Below, piece by piece: positions 15,317 to 23,414 of a stretch of DNA of 35,849 bases; position 1 is the first letter of the stretch; the number at the start of each line of letters is the position of its first letter. The DNA lies in contig JACPOB010000182.1 in NCBI GenBank assembly GCA_016185145.1, positions 1 to 35,849 of the forward strand. Reading direction: 5' to 3'. Under the pieces are notes generated by a model that saw only the letters and a list, made by a program, of their open reading frames with translations, was not told where the DNA came from and did not search any database. Made by a program: the position numbers and the translations under genes. Source of the stretch: Rhodospirillales bacterium (lineage in GTDB: Bacteria > Pseudomonadota > Alphaproteobacteria > Reyranellales > Reyranellaceae).

Positions 15317-17086
15317 ATGACTGCGACCGACAGCCCAGCCGCCACCCGACCGATCGACCGTGAAGCCCTGCGGCGCAAGTACCGCGAGGAACGCGACAAG
15401 CGCCTGCGGCCCGACGGCAACGCCCAGTATGTGCAGGCAGCCGGCGTGTTCGCCCGCTACCTCGACGATCCCTACACGCCGATTGAGCCGCGCGCGGCGA
15501 AGACCGATCACGTCACCTTCGCCTTCGTCGGCGGCGGGTTTGCCGGGCTGGTGACGGCGGCGCGCCTGGTCGAGGCCGGCGTGAAGGACGTGCGCATCGT
15601 CGAGAAGGGCGGTGATTTCGGCGGCACCTGGTACTGGAACCGTTATCCCGGCGCCCAGTGCGACACGGCGTCGATGGTCTACATGCCGTTGCTCGAGGAG
15701 ACCGGTCACCAGCCGACCGAGAAATACGCGCATGCGCCGGAGATCCTGGAGCATTGCCGCCGCATCGGCCGGCACTTCGGTCTCTACGACAACGCCCTGT
15801 TCCATACCGAGGTCCAGGATCTGTCCTGGGACGGCGATCGGTCGTGCTGGGTCGTCCGCACCAACCGCGGCGATGCCTTCACCGCGCAGTTCATCGGCCT
15901 CGGCACCGGTCCGCTGCACGTGCCGAAGCTGCCCGGCATCCCGGGCATCGACTCGTTCGCCGGGCACTCCTTTCACACCAGCCGCTGGGACTACGCCTAT
16001 ACCGGCGGCGATCCGTTCGGCGCGCCGCTCGCCAAGCTCGCCGACAAGCGCGTCGGCATCATCGGCACCGGCGCCACGGCCGTGCAGTGCGTGCCGCATC
16101 TCGCGCGGGCGGCAAAGGAACTCTTCGTCTTCCAGCGCACACCGTCTTCCGTCGATGTCCGGGCCAACGCGCCGATCGATCCCGGCTGGTTCTCCGCCAT
16201 CGCCACGCCGGGCTGGCAGCAGCGCTGGCTGGAGAATTTTACCGCGAACCAGGCGGGAGGGACGGCGACCGAGGACCTGGTGCAGGACGGGTGGACCGAC
16301 CTGTCGCGCCGCATCCGTCACCGGATCCTGACGCTGCCCAAGGAGCAACGGACCCGCGAGAACATGCTGGCCGCGTTCGAGGACGCCGATCACGAGAAGA
16401 TGGAGGAGATCCGCGCCCGGGTCGATGCGATCGTGCGCGATCCGGCGGCGGCGCAGCACCTCAAGGCCTGGTACCGCCAGCTTTGCAAGCGGCCATGCTT
16501 CCACGATTCCTACCTGCAGGCCTTCAACCTGCCGGGTGTCCGTCTGATCGACTCCGACGGCAAGGGCGTGGAGCGCATCACGCCGGCGGGCGTGGTCGTG
16601 GCCGGCGTGGAGTATCCGCTGGATTGCCTGATCTACGCCTCGGGCTTCGAGGTCGGCACCGAGTATCGCCGCCGCGCCGGCTTCGACCTGGTCGGCCGCG
16701 ACGGAGAGAAGCTCTCCCAGCACTGGAAGGACGGGATGCGCACCAAGCACGGCATGCACGTCCATGGCTTCCCCAATGCCTTCTTCGTGCAGCCGACCCA
16801 GGGCGCGAACCTGATCTCCAACGTGCCGCACAATCTCACCGAGGCCGGCCGCACCATCGCGATCGAGGTCAGGCACGCCCTCGACCGCGGCTTCCGCGAG
16901 ATCGAGGTGACGAAGCAGGCCGAGGACGACTGGGTAAAGCTGTTGTTGACGGGCATGGGCCGCATGACCGGCGGCGCCGACTGCACGCCCGGCTACTACA
17001 ACAACGAGGGCCAGGATGCCGGGTTTGGCCGCCCGCCTGGCCGTCGGTTACCCGGCCGGCGCCTCGGCCTACTTCAAGTACATTGA
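15317..17086 (+). CDS. Flavin-binding Baeyer-Villiger-type monooxygenase with frameshifted C-terminus
   Basis: A 589-residue class-B flavoprotein monooxygenase. It has the FAD loop VGGGFAG at 71-77, the GGTWYWNRYPG loop at 102-112, the Baeyer-Villiger fingerprint FAGHSFHTSRWD at 214-225, and the NADPH loop GTGATAVQ at 250-257. It converts ketones to esters or lactones, or oxidises heteroatoms, with NADPH and O2. It keeps the BVMO-type N-terminal helix region. After NNEGQDAGFGR the frame is lost. Removing one C from the CCC at 17032-17034 gives a typical ending (GYPAGASAYFKYIDEW, stopping in GLTFR) with stop at 17130-17132. The printed frame instead ends in an Arg/Pro-rich tail at 17086. It could be a sequencing error or a real mutation; the catalytic core is intact. 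Confidence 0.9.
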   Translation: MTATDSPAATRPIDREALRRKYREERDKRLRPDGNAQYVQAAGVFARYLDDPYTPIEPRAAKTDHVTFAFVGGGFAGLVTAARLVEAGVKDVRIVEKGGDFGGTWYWNRYPGAQCDTASMVYMPLLEETGHQPTEKYAHAPEILEHCRRIGRHFGLYDNALFHTEVQDLSWDGDRSCWVVRTNRGDAFTAQFIGLGTGPLHVPKLPGIPGIDSFAGHSFHTSRWDYAYTGGDPFGAPLAKLADKRVGIIGTGATAVQCVPHLARAAKELFVFQRTPSSVDVRANAPIDPGWFSAIATPGWQQRWLENFTANQAGGTATEDLVQDGWTDLSRRIRHRILTLPKEQRTRENMLAAFEDADHEKMEEIRARVDAIVRDPAAAQHLKAWYRQLCKRPCFHDSYLQAFNLPGVRLIDSDGKGVERITPAGVVVAGVEYPLDCLIYASGFEVGTEYRRRAGFDLVGRDGEKLSQHWKDGMRTKHGMHVHGFPNAFFVQPTQGANLISNVPHNLTEAGRTIAIEVRHALDRGFREIEVTKQAEDDWVKLLLTGMGRMTGGADCTPGYYNNEGQDAGFGRPPGRRLPGRRLGLLQVH

Positions 17087-17132
17087 CGAATGGCGCCGGT
17101 CCGGCCGTTTCGAGGGGCTGACGTTCCGCTGA
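17032..17132 (+). pseudogene. Out-of-frame native C-terminus of the Baeyer-Villiger monooxygenase
   Basis: In the third forward frame this stretch encodes GYPAGASAYFKYIDEWRRSG, then RFEGLTFR and TGA at 17130-17132. That is the usual end of flavin monooxygenases of this group and continues naturally from NNEGQDAGFGR if one C is dropped from 17032-17034. It is therefore the displaced tail of the gene at 15317, not a separate gene. Confidence 0.75.
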
Positions 17133-17296
17133 ACGTTCCCTGCCCAGCGCAGTCGTTCGACTCCGATTAGTATCTCGATGCCACGGCAAACTGCTCACAT
17201 TCTCGGCAACGGGATTGCCGACGGACAGGGAGTGCCCACCTGTTGCCATGATCAAGTCCCCGATTCATCGATCAGGGCCTGTCATGGGAGATTGAT

Positions 17297-17784
17297 ATGC
17301 GCGCCCCTTTTTCAGTGTCGCCGTAATGTTGATCTTGGCGGGATGCGCGGGGCAGTACCCGCCGACCGCGTTGGCCCCTGCGCCCGCCTTGGCGCAAATG
17401 GCCGAGGGTACGCCTGAGGGCGTACCTCAGAATTGCCGACAATTCACCACCCAGGTGACGGTTGGAGGACAGCCGCAGCAGGCCGTCGGGTTGGTGTGCC
17501 AGCAGCCCGATGGCCAATGGCGGGTCACGCAGAATACGCCCGGCCTGCCGGAACTGGTCTACACACTGCCGCCGCAGGCCATCTATTTGTATCAGTCCCC
17601 CGAGCCATACTGGGATCCCTGGTTCTATGGGCCGTATTTTGTCGGCGGTCCGGTTTTCTTGACCCATGGTTTCCGGCATTTCCACCACTTTCATGGGTTC
17701 CACCATGGCGGCTTTCATGGTGGCTCCCGGCACGGTGGTTCTGGCCACGGTGGCCACGGTGGCTCTCATGGAGGCCACAGGTGA
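17297..17784 (+). CDS. His/Gly-rich lipoprotein with frameshifted signal peptide
   Basis: The coding frame from 17326 encodes a lipobox (LILAGC), a Pro/Ala linker, a small domain with two Cys (QNCRQF and GLVCQQPDG), and an aromatic YWDPWFYGPYFVGGP segment. It ends in a His/Gly-rich tail of about 40 residues (HFHHFHGFHHGGFHGG and HGGSGHGGHGG). The signal peptide is too short if translation starts at 17326. The ATG at 17297 has GGGAG upstream but runs into TAA at 17324 unless one T is added to the T5 tract at 17308-17312. Adding it gives MRAPFFSVAVMLILAGC, an ideal lipoprotein signal. The protein is probably outer-membrane anchored, and the tail may bind metal; the function is unknown. The feature is drawn from the upstream ATG. 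Confidence 0.72.
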
Positions 17785-17860
17785 ACGTCTGGCGTGTTCC
17801 GTCGGTCCGGCCGCCGGTGCCGCTCGCGCCACTCGGCATGATGGAATAGTATCGACCGTC

Positions 17861-17879
17861 TGTTCGGCAATTCCGAACA
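17861..17879. promoter_or_regulatory. Inverted repeat before lysR-type gene, candidate autoregulatory site
   Basis: The perfect arms TGTTCGG (17861-17867) and CCGAACA (17873-17879) flank a 5-nt spacer and end 12 bp before the regulator's ATG. The position suits autorepression, typical of LysR regulators. The arms do not show the simple T-N11-A spacing clearly, so this is a candidate only. Confidence 0.4.
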
Positions 17880-17891
17880 TCGGGAGCGCCA

Positions 17892-18794
17892 ATGGTCGAG
17901 CCGAGCCTGGCCGAGACGAACGCCTTCGTGGCCGTGCTCGAGCACAAGAGTTTCAGTAAAGCCGCCAAACATCTGAACCTGTCGCCGCCGCGGGTCAGCG
18001 AGATGGTGCGCCAGCTCGAGGAGAGGCTCGGCGTGCGGCTGATCGAGCGCACGACCCGCTCGGTGGCGCCGACCGTCGCGGGTGAGCGCCTGCTGGCGCG
18101 GCTGCGGCCCGTGCTCGACGACTATCGCGCCGCGCTCGACCTCGTGAACGACTTTCGCGAGAAGCCCGCCGGCGTCGTGCGCCTCACCGTGGCGCCGCCC
18201 GTCGCCTATCTGGGCCTGATATCCAGCATCAGCCGCTTTCTCGTCGCCTACCCGGAGATCAGCGTGGAGCTCTCCGCCGACAGCGCGCTTACCGACATCG
18301 TGGCCGGCCGGTTCGATGCCGGCATCCGTCCCGCCGATCGGCTGGAACGCGATATGATCGCCGTGCGGATCAGCGACGAGGTTTCCGTCGTCACGGTCGC
18401 GGCGCCGTCCTATATCGCGCGCCGGGGCAAGCCGCAGACGCCGCACGAGCTTGCCAAGCATGACTGCATCCGCATTCGCCTGGGCGGTGGTGCGCTCATA
18501 CCGTGGCGCCTGCGATTGAACCGCCGCGTCGTCGAAGTGCCGGTCGACGGGCGCTTCATCGTCAACGACGATCGGATGGCGATGCAGGCCGTCCTCGAAG
18601 GCGTGGGGCTGCTGCAGATGGCCCGCAGCGCCGTCGAACGCGACCTTGCCGCCAACCGGCTGGTCACCGTGCTCGACGATTGCCAGCCGCCGCCGTTTGC
18701 CGGCTTCTTTCTCTACTATCCCAGTCGCCGGCAGATCCGGCCGGCGCTCAAGGTGCTGATCGATTTCCTGCGCAAGCGCGACCGGCGTTCCTAA
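17892..18794 (+). CDS. LysR-family transcriptional regulator
   Basis: A 300-residue LysR regulator. The winged helix-turn-helix is in residues 1-60 (NAFVAVLEHKSFSKAAKHLN, SPPRVSEMVRQLEERLGVRL, RTTRSVAPTVAG), and the effector-binding domain runs from about 88 (VVRLTVAPPVAYLGLIS). The DTIVAGRFDAGIR-like segment (DIVAGRFDAGIRPADRLE) and the late LVTVLDDCQPPPFAGFFLYYPSRRQIRPAL are typical of the AaeR/DmlR-like subgroup. It is convergent with the azoreductase gene (6 bp between the stops), and the azoreductase and pirin genes diverge just beyond, so these are the obvious target candidates. The inducer is unknown; quinones, azo compounds or electrophiles are plausible because of the azoreductase. 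Confidence 0.93.
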   Translation: MVEPSLAETNAFVAVLEHKSFSKAAKHLNLSPPRVSEMVRQLEERLGVRLIERTTRSVAPTVAGERLLARLRPVLDDYRAALDLVNDFREKPAGVVRLTVAPPVAYLGLISSISRFLVAYPEISVELSADSALTDIVAGRFDAGIRPADRLERDMIAVRISDEVSVVTVAAPSYIARRGKPQTPHELAKHDCIRIRLGGGALIPWRLRLNRRVVEVPVDGRFIVNDDRMAMQAVLEGVGLLQMARSAVERDLAANRLVTVLDDCQPPPFAGFFLYYPSRRQIRPALKVLIDFLRKRDRRS

Positions 18795-18800
18795 TGAGGG

Positions 18801-19430
18801 TCAGTCGGCGGCGGCAGCGACCGCGCCGTCGCCGGTCAGGCGTCCGATCTCGGCCAGTGCCTTGTCACGGTTGGCGCCGGCTGCTTGCGGCCCCATCGCC
18901 AGGCCTTCGAGATGGACGACGGTCACGTCGGTCAGGCCGAGAAAGCCCAGCGCGGCCCTGAGATAGGGTTCCTGGAAGTCGAAAGCGGCGGCCGGCGCGC
19001 CCTTGCTATAGACGCCGCCCCGTGCCGCCAGGACGAACACCTTCTTGTTCTTGAGCAGGCCCTCGGGACCGTTCTCGGTGTAGCGGAAGGTGCGGCCGCG
19101 GCGCGCCACATGGTCGATCCACGCCTTCAGGGTCGAGGGGATCGAGAAATTGTACATCGGCACCGCCAGCACGATCGTGTCGGCGGCCTCGAGCTCGGCA
19201 ATCAGCTCGTCGGACAGCGCGGCGGCAGCCCGTTGGCTGCTCGTGTGCTCATCGGCGGGCGTGCCCATGGCGGCGAAGGTCGCGCCGTCGAGATGCGGCA
19301 TGGTCTCGGGCGTCAGCGCCCGCTCGACGACCGAACGATGCGGATAGCGCTTCAGGAAGTCGCGCGCGAGACCCAGCGACTGGGAGTTCTCGCCGAAGAC
19401 GCTGGAATGGATGAGAAGGACCTTGCTCAT
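18801..19430 (-). CDS. azoR: FMN-dependent NADH-azoreductase
   Basis: A 209-residue flavodoxin-fold reductase. FMN-binding parts are visible: the phosphate loop SSVFGENSQS at about 8-17, PMYNFSIPSTLKAWIDHVAR near 91-110, FRYTENGPEGLL near 115, and AARGGVYSKG near 134. These match AzoR, which reduces azo bonds and quinones with NADH in the cytoplasm and acts in quinone and thiol stress defence. The start at 19430 (MSKVLLIHSS) gives the normal family N-terminus; the longer frame to 19511 adds an unrelated leader. The gene diverges from the pirin gene across a 233-bp AT-richer region and is convergent with the LysR regulator. Confidence 0.93.
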   Translation of the reverse strand: MSKVLLIHSSVFGENSQSLGLARDFLKRYPHRSVVERALTPETMPHLDGATFAAMGTPADEHTSSQRAAAALSDELIAELEAADTIVLAVPMYNFSIPSTLKAWIDHVARRGRTFRYTENGPEGLLKNKKVFVLAARGGVYSKGAPAAAFDFQEPYLRAALGFLGLTDVTVVHLEGLAMGPQAAGANRDKALAEIGRLTGDGAVAAAAD

Positions 19431-19536
19431 GACGGGCTCCGTGGCGTGATGGATGGACGCGTTGACGGAGCGAAGATGGTCGGAACGGCCGTCCCGAATA
19501 AGCCGGAACAATGTAAATGGGCCTTGTGGCTTTTCC

Positions 19537-19562
19537 GAATAATCAGGATCCGCAGATTATTC
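19537..19562. promoter_or_regulatory. Inverted repeat in azoR/pirin divergent promoter
   Basis: GAATAATC (19537-19544) and GATTATTC (19555-19562) form a perfect inverted repeat with a 10-nt spacer in the AT-richer gap between azoR and the pirin gene. Its place and symmetry suit a regulator site shared by both promoters, possibly for the nearby LysR protein. The link is positional only. Confidence 0.45.
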
Positions 19563-19663
19563 TGAAAAACCGCATAGGTTATTAGGACCATTTCATATTA
19601 TCGATCGGCCACCTTTGGCGCATTTTCTGGTCATCGACGCTTGCCCCGGCCAGGAGACCAACC

Positions 19664-20524
19664 ATGGATTCACTTGTTCAGCATGTCGGCGCTGTCCGCC
19701 CGATCATCAACCGTACGTCCGGCCAGACGCATGGCTCGATCACGCGGCTGATGAGCCCAGGCGACTTGGGCGGATTGCTCAAACCGTTCGTCTTCCTCGA
19801 CCTCTTCGACAACCAGGGCCGGGCATTTTCAGGCTTCGGCCTGCATCCGCATTCCGGTATCGCGACGTTGACCTGGCTGGCCGAAGGCAGTGTCGGTTAT
19901 GAAGACACCACGGGTGCCCGCGGTGTGCTGCCGGCAGGCGGCACGGAGTGGATGCAGGCGGGCAGCGGCGTATGGCACGGTGGCGGCGCGGGCAAGCCCG
20001 GCCGCGCCCGTGGCTTCCAGCTCTGGATCGCCTTGCCGCCGCATCTCGAGCTCGGCCCACCTGTCAGTCTCTATCAGGGCGTCGACGACGTGCCGGTGGC
20101 GGGAGCTGCACGTGTTCTGCTCGGCTCCCATGAGGGCGCGCGCAGTGCGATCGAGGCGCCGTCCGACATCAACTACCTGGCGGTCCGGCTCGCGGCCGGC
20201 GAGCGCTGGCGCTACGCGCCACCGTCGGGTCATGACGTGCTCTGGATCGCCGTCGGCAAGGGCGCGGTCGTGGCCCCGGACCGGATCGGACAGGGCGAGC
20301 TCGCGATCTTCGCGCCGGGCGGAGGCGCCGTCGAGTTCCTGGCCGAGACGGATGCGGAGTTCATGCTGGGCTCTGCGGTGCCGCATCCGCACGATCTCGT
20401 GCTGGGCTACTACTCGGTCCACACCAGCGCCGATGCCCTGGTGAGGGGCGAACGCCGGATCGACGAGATCCGCGCCGAGCTTGTCCGGCAGGGTCGGCTC
20501 GGGCGCTGGAATGGAATGGGATGA
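19664..20524 (+). CDS. Pirin-family bicupin protein
   Basis: A 286-residue pirin. The N-terminal cupin has FVFLDLFD, GFGLHPHSGIATLTWLAEG with ligands H61 and H63, and MQAGSGVWHGG with H105. Pirins normally place a Glu two residues after this third His to complete the iron site; here the residue is Gly107. The C-terminal pirin_C domain contains INYLAVRLAAGERWRY and GELAIFAPGGGAVEFLA, ending with VLGYYSVHTSADAL. Family members have been reported as quercetin dioxygenases or transcription co-regulators. Divergence from azoR suggests a shared role in quinone or flavonoid stress. The last few residues (WNGMG) overlap the start of a family-2 palindromic repeat. Confidence 0.92.
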   Translation: MDSLVQHVGAVRPIINRTSGQTHGSITRLMSPGDLGGLLKPFVFLDLFDNQGRAFSGFGLHPHSGIATLTWLAEGSVGYEDTTGARGVLPAGGTEWMQAGSGVWHGGGAGKPGRARGFQLWIALPPHLELGPPVSLYQGVDDVPVAGAARVLLGSHEGARSAIEAPSDINYLAVRLAAGERWRYAPPSGHDVLWIAVGKGAVVAPDRIGQGELAIFAPGGGAVEFLAETDAEFMLGSAVPHPHDLVLGYYSVHTSADALVRGERRIDEIRAELVRQGRLGRWNGMG

Positions 20525-20574
20525 GATGGAACCGCATGCGCGGTTCCACTTGATTGCATTCCGCTTCAGCCAGC
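20508..20574. repeat. Dispersed palindromic repeat, family 2, copy B
   Basis: TGGAACCGC (20527-20535) and GCGGTTCCA (20540-20548) pair around ATGC, within a longer imperfect palindrome that starts GGAATGGAATGGGAT and ends GATTGCATTCCGCTTCA. The core and the GCATTCCGCT tail match the copy at 13509-13572. It overlaps the pirin stop codon and may terminate that transcript. Confidence 0.6.
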
Positions 20575-20603
20575 ACTGCTGGCACCGGTACCCGATCCCG
20601 GAC

Positions 20604-20633
20604 AATTTTGGCGCTCTATGGCACGCCAAAATT
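20604..20633. promoter_or_regulatory. Operator-like inverted repeat
   Basis: AATTTTGGCG (20604-20613) and CGCCAAAATT (20624-20633) form perfect 10-bp arms with a 10-nt spacer. The right arm ends 10 bp before the -35 box of the promoter at 20644. The 20-bp centre-to-centre spacing suits a dimeric regulator. It could instead be a remnant of a transposon end. Confidence 0.45.
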
Positions 20634-20643
20634 AGAACCATAG

Positions 20644-20672
20644 TTGACTTTTTATGTCACTTTAGTTATATT
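20644..20672 (+). promoter_or_regulatory. Near-consensus sigma-70-type promoter without a clear gene
   Basis: TTGACT (20644-20649), a 17-nt spacer and TATATT (20667-20672) match the housekeeping consensus very well and stand out in this GC-rich DNA. Transcription would run right, into 300 bp without a convincing gene and then antisense to the CoA transferase. It may drive a small RNA, or be the surviving promoter of a deleted gene. Confidence 0.5.
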
Positions 20673-20975
20673 GACTCTCGCGCTCGCCTCCCGGCGGCTC
20701 TGCTCTATGCATCGTTCATCCGATACCATCGCGCCCGGCAGCGGCCCTGCCGGGGCCAGGTTTCCATCGTCTGAGCGGTCGATCAGGTCTTAGGTGATAG
20801 CCCTATAGATAGTGGGTCGGCTTCCGCGGCACATCTACAACCTCTGTCGGAAACGCCGGAAATACCGCAAACCCCCCAGCGATGACAGCAGTGCATGCAC
20901 TTGCCCCTCGTCGAGAGGCGCGGCGAACACGATTCCGTTCGCCGTGCAGCTCGCCAAATCTGCGGGTAGAGCTGC

Positions 20976-22175
<1,200 letters not shown>

Positions 22176-22188
22176 CGCTAAAACCCTT

Positions 22189-23292
22189 TCAAAGCGGCGG
22201 TCTGCCGATGCCGTAGAAGGCGGCGCAGGTGTCGCCCAGGATCAGGTCCTTCTCCCGCGCCGTGAGGAACGGACAGTATTTGCGCACATAGTCGAGCGAT
22301 TGCCTGTAAGTGCAGAAGCGCTCGACGTTGGGCATGTCGGAACCCCAGACTAGCCGCTCCGCGCCCAGCTGGTCGCGCATACTTTCGATCAGCGACTGCG
22401 CCTCGGAATAGGGATAGTCCCAGACGCCGCCGTAGGTGATCGGGAACATGACCTCGAGCACCAGTGGCCCGTGGCGGTAGACGGCGAGAAGCTCCTCGGG
22501 GAATTCGTAGCGGCCGTTGCGCACGAAGAAGGCGACCGGCGGGCTCATGGCGAGATGCAGCCTGAGATCGCGGTGTCGCGCCAGGATCCGTCCCAGCGCC
22601 GCGATATGGGCCATGTAGCCTGCCTCGTCGTAGCTCGGGCCCGAGCTCAGTTCCAGGCAGAGCACGATGCCGAGCTCGGCAAGCCTCGCCCAGAACGGCG
22701 CCATCTCCTCGGCATCGAGCGGCCAGGGGAAGCCGTGGCGGCTCAGCGAATCGACGTTGAAGTAGAGGCCGCGCAGCTTCAGCACGTGAAAGGCATGATC
22801 GACCTTGGCGAGCTCGGCCTCGGTGCCCGCCATCGCCTCGTCGACATGCATCAGCCCGGTCATGCGGTCGGGATACTGCTGCTGGGCGAAGGCGTTCATC
22901 TCCGTCATCGCGCCGTAGGCGCCGCCCGCCTGCAGGACGCAGTGATCGACACCGGCATACATCATCTGTGCCAGCATCAGCTCCGGCGGCGCCGTCATCT
23001 CCTGCATGCCGACCGGCATGTACTGGATGACGTGGTCCTCGCCGTGGTGGGTGAACTCGAGCTGGCCGAAGCGGCCGACGCGGAAATCGACGTCGGTCAG
23101 GCCGCTCCAGCCGGCGTCGTCGGCACGGTACAGCGCGGTCGTATCGGCGCGCGCCCAATCCCGGCTGCGAAAGGTCGAGGCTGCCGTCCGCGTGATCATG
23201 CGCTGCAGGTAGCGGTTATGGATATCGCGCGTGCGATGGCCGCAGGCGCCGATCCAGTGCGTGAACACATGGGCGTGACAGTCGATGATCAT
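22189..23292 (-). CDS. Metal-dependent amidohydrolase-2 family hydrolase/decarboxylase
   Basis: A 367-residue amidohydrolase with intact metal motifs, unlike its relative at 9559. It has DCHAHVF at residues 4-10 (H6, H8), the SRHGFPWPLDAEEMAPFW region, LRLHLAMSPP, and GSDMPNVERF with the late Asp. Start 23292 is preferred over 23343: GAGGGGGAAG directly precedes it and MIIDCHAHV is the normal family N-terminus. The family covers hydrolases of amides, lactones and imides and non-oxidative decarboxylases of aromatic acids. It is first in an operon with the CoA transferase and diverges from the class-V aminotransferase across 122 bp. Confidence 0.92.
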   Translation of the reverse strand: MIIDCHAHVFTHWIGACGHRTRDIHNRYLQRMITRTAASTFRSRDWARADTTALYRADDAGWSGLTDVDFRVGRFGQLEFTHHGEDHVIQYMPVGMQEMTAPPELMLAQMMYAGVDHCVLQAGGAYGAMTEMNAFAQQQYPDRMTGLMHVDEAMAGTEAELAKVDHAFHVLKLRGLYFNVDSLSRHGFPWPLDAEEMAPFWARLAELGIVLCLELSSGPSYDEAGYMAHIAALGRILARHRDLRLHLAMSPPVAFFVRNGRYEFPEELLAVYRHGPLVLEVMFPITYGGVWDYPYSEAQSLIESMRDQLGAERLVWGSDMPNVERFCTYRQSLDYVRKYCPFLTAREKDLILGDTCAAFYGIGRPPL

Positions 23293-23414
23293 GCTTCCCC
23301 CTCGGCCGGCATCGTAGTCCCTACTCAACCGTCGGGCAGCCATTAGGAAAGCAAATGCCGAAGCCGATGGCCTACCTGTGCTAATGTATGCGCCGGATTG
23401 TGGAGGAAAGAAGC

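Larger units (their letters stand above)
20525..20975. other. 451-bp gap holding a repeat, an inverted repeat and an orphan promoter
   Basis: This is the longest gap without a gene. It holds the rest of the family-2 repeat, an AT-rich inverted repeat (20604-20633), a near-consensus promoter pointing right (20644-20672), and a GC-rich stretch. The only start codon after the promoter with an open frame of note is ATG 20707, giving 28 codons to TAG at 20791-20793; it is Ser/Pro/Arg-rich, unrecognised and not called as a gene. The gap ends at the CoA-transferase stop. Confidence 0.6.

Noticed and set aside
15269..16876. 535-codon minus-strand open frame
   Set aside because: Antisense to the flavin monooxygenase, whose frame carries clear motifs; the minus translation shows none.
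17407..17426. Small hairpin GGTACGCC/GGCGTACC inside the lipoprotein gene
   Set aside because: An 8-bp stem with a 4-nt loop within a coding region of Pro/Gly codons; no T tract follows and it is easily explained by codon content.
20707..20793. 28-codon frame after the orphan promoter
   Set aside because: No ribosome binding site and no recognisable motif; Ser/Arg/Pro-rich as random GC-rich frames are. Kept only as part of the promoter finding.
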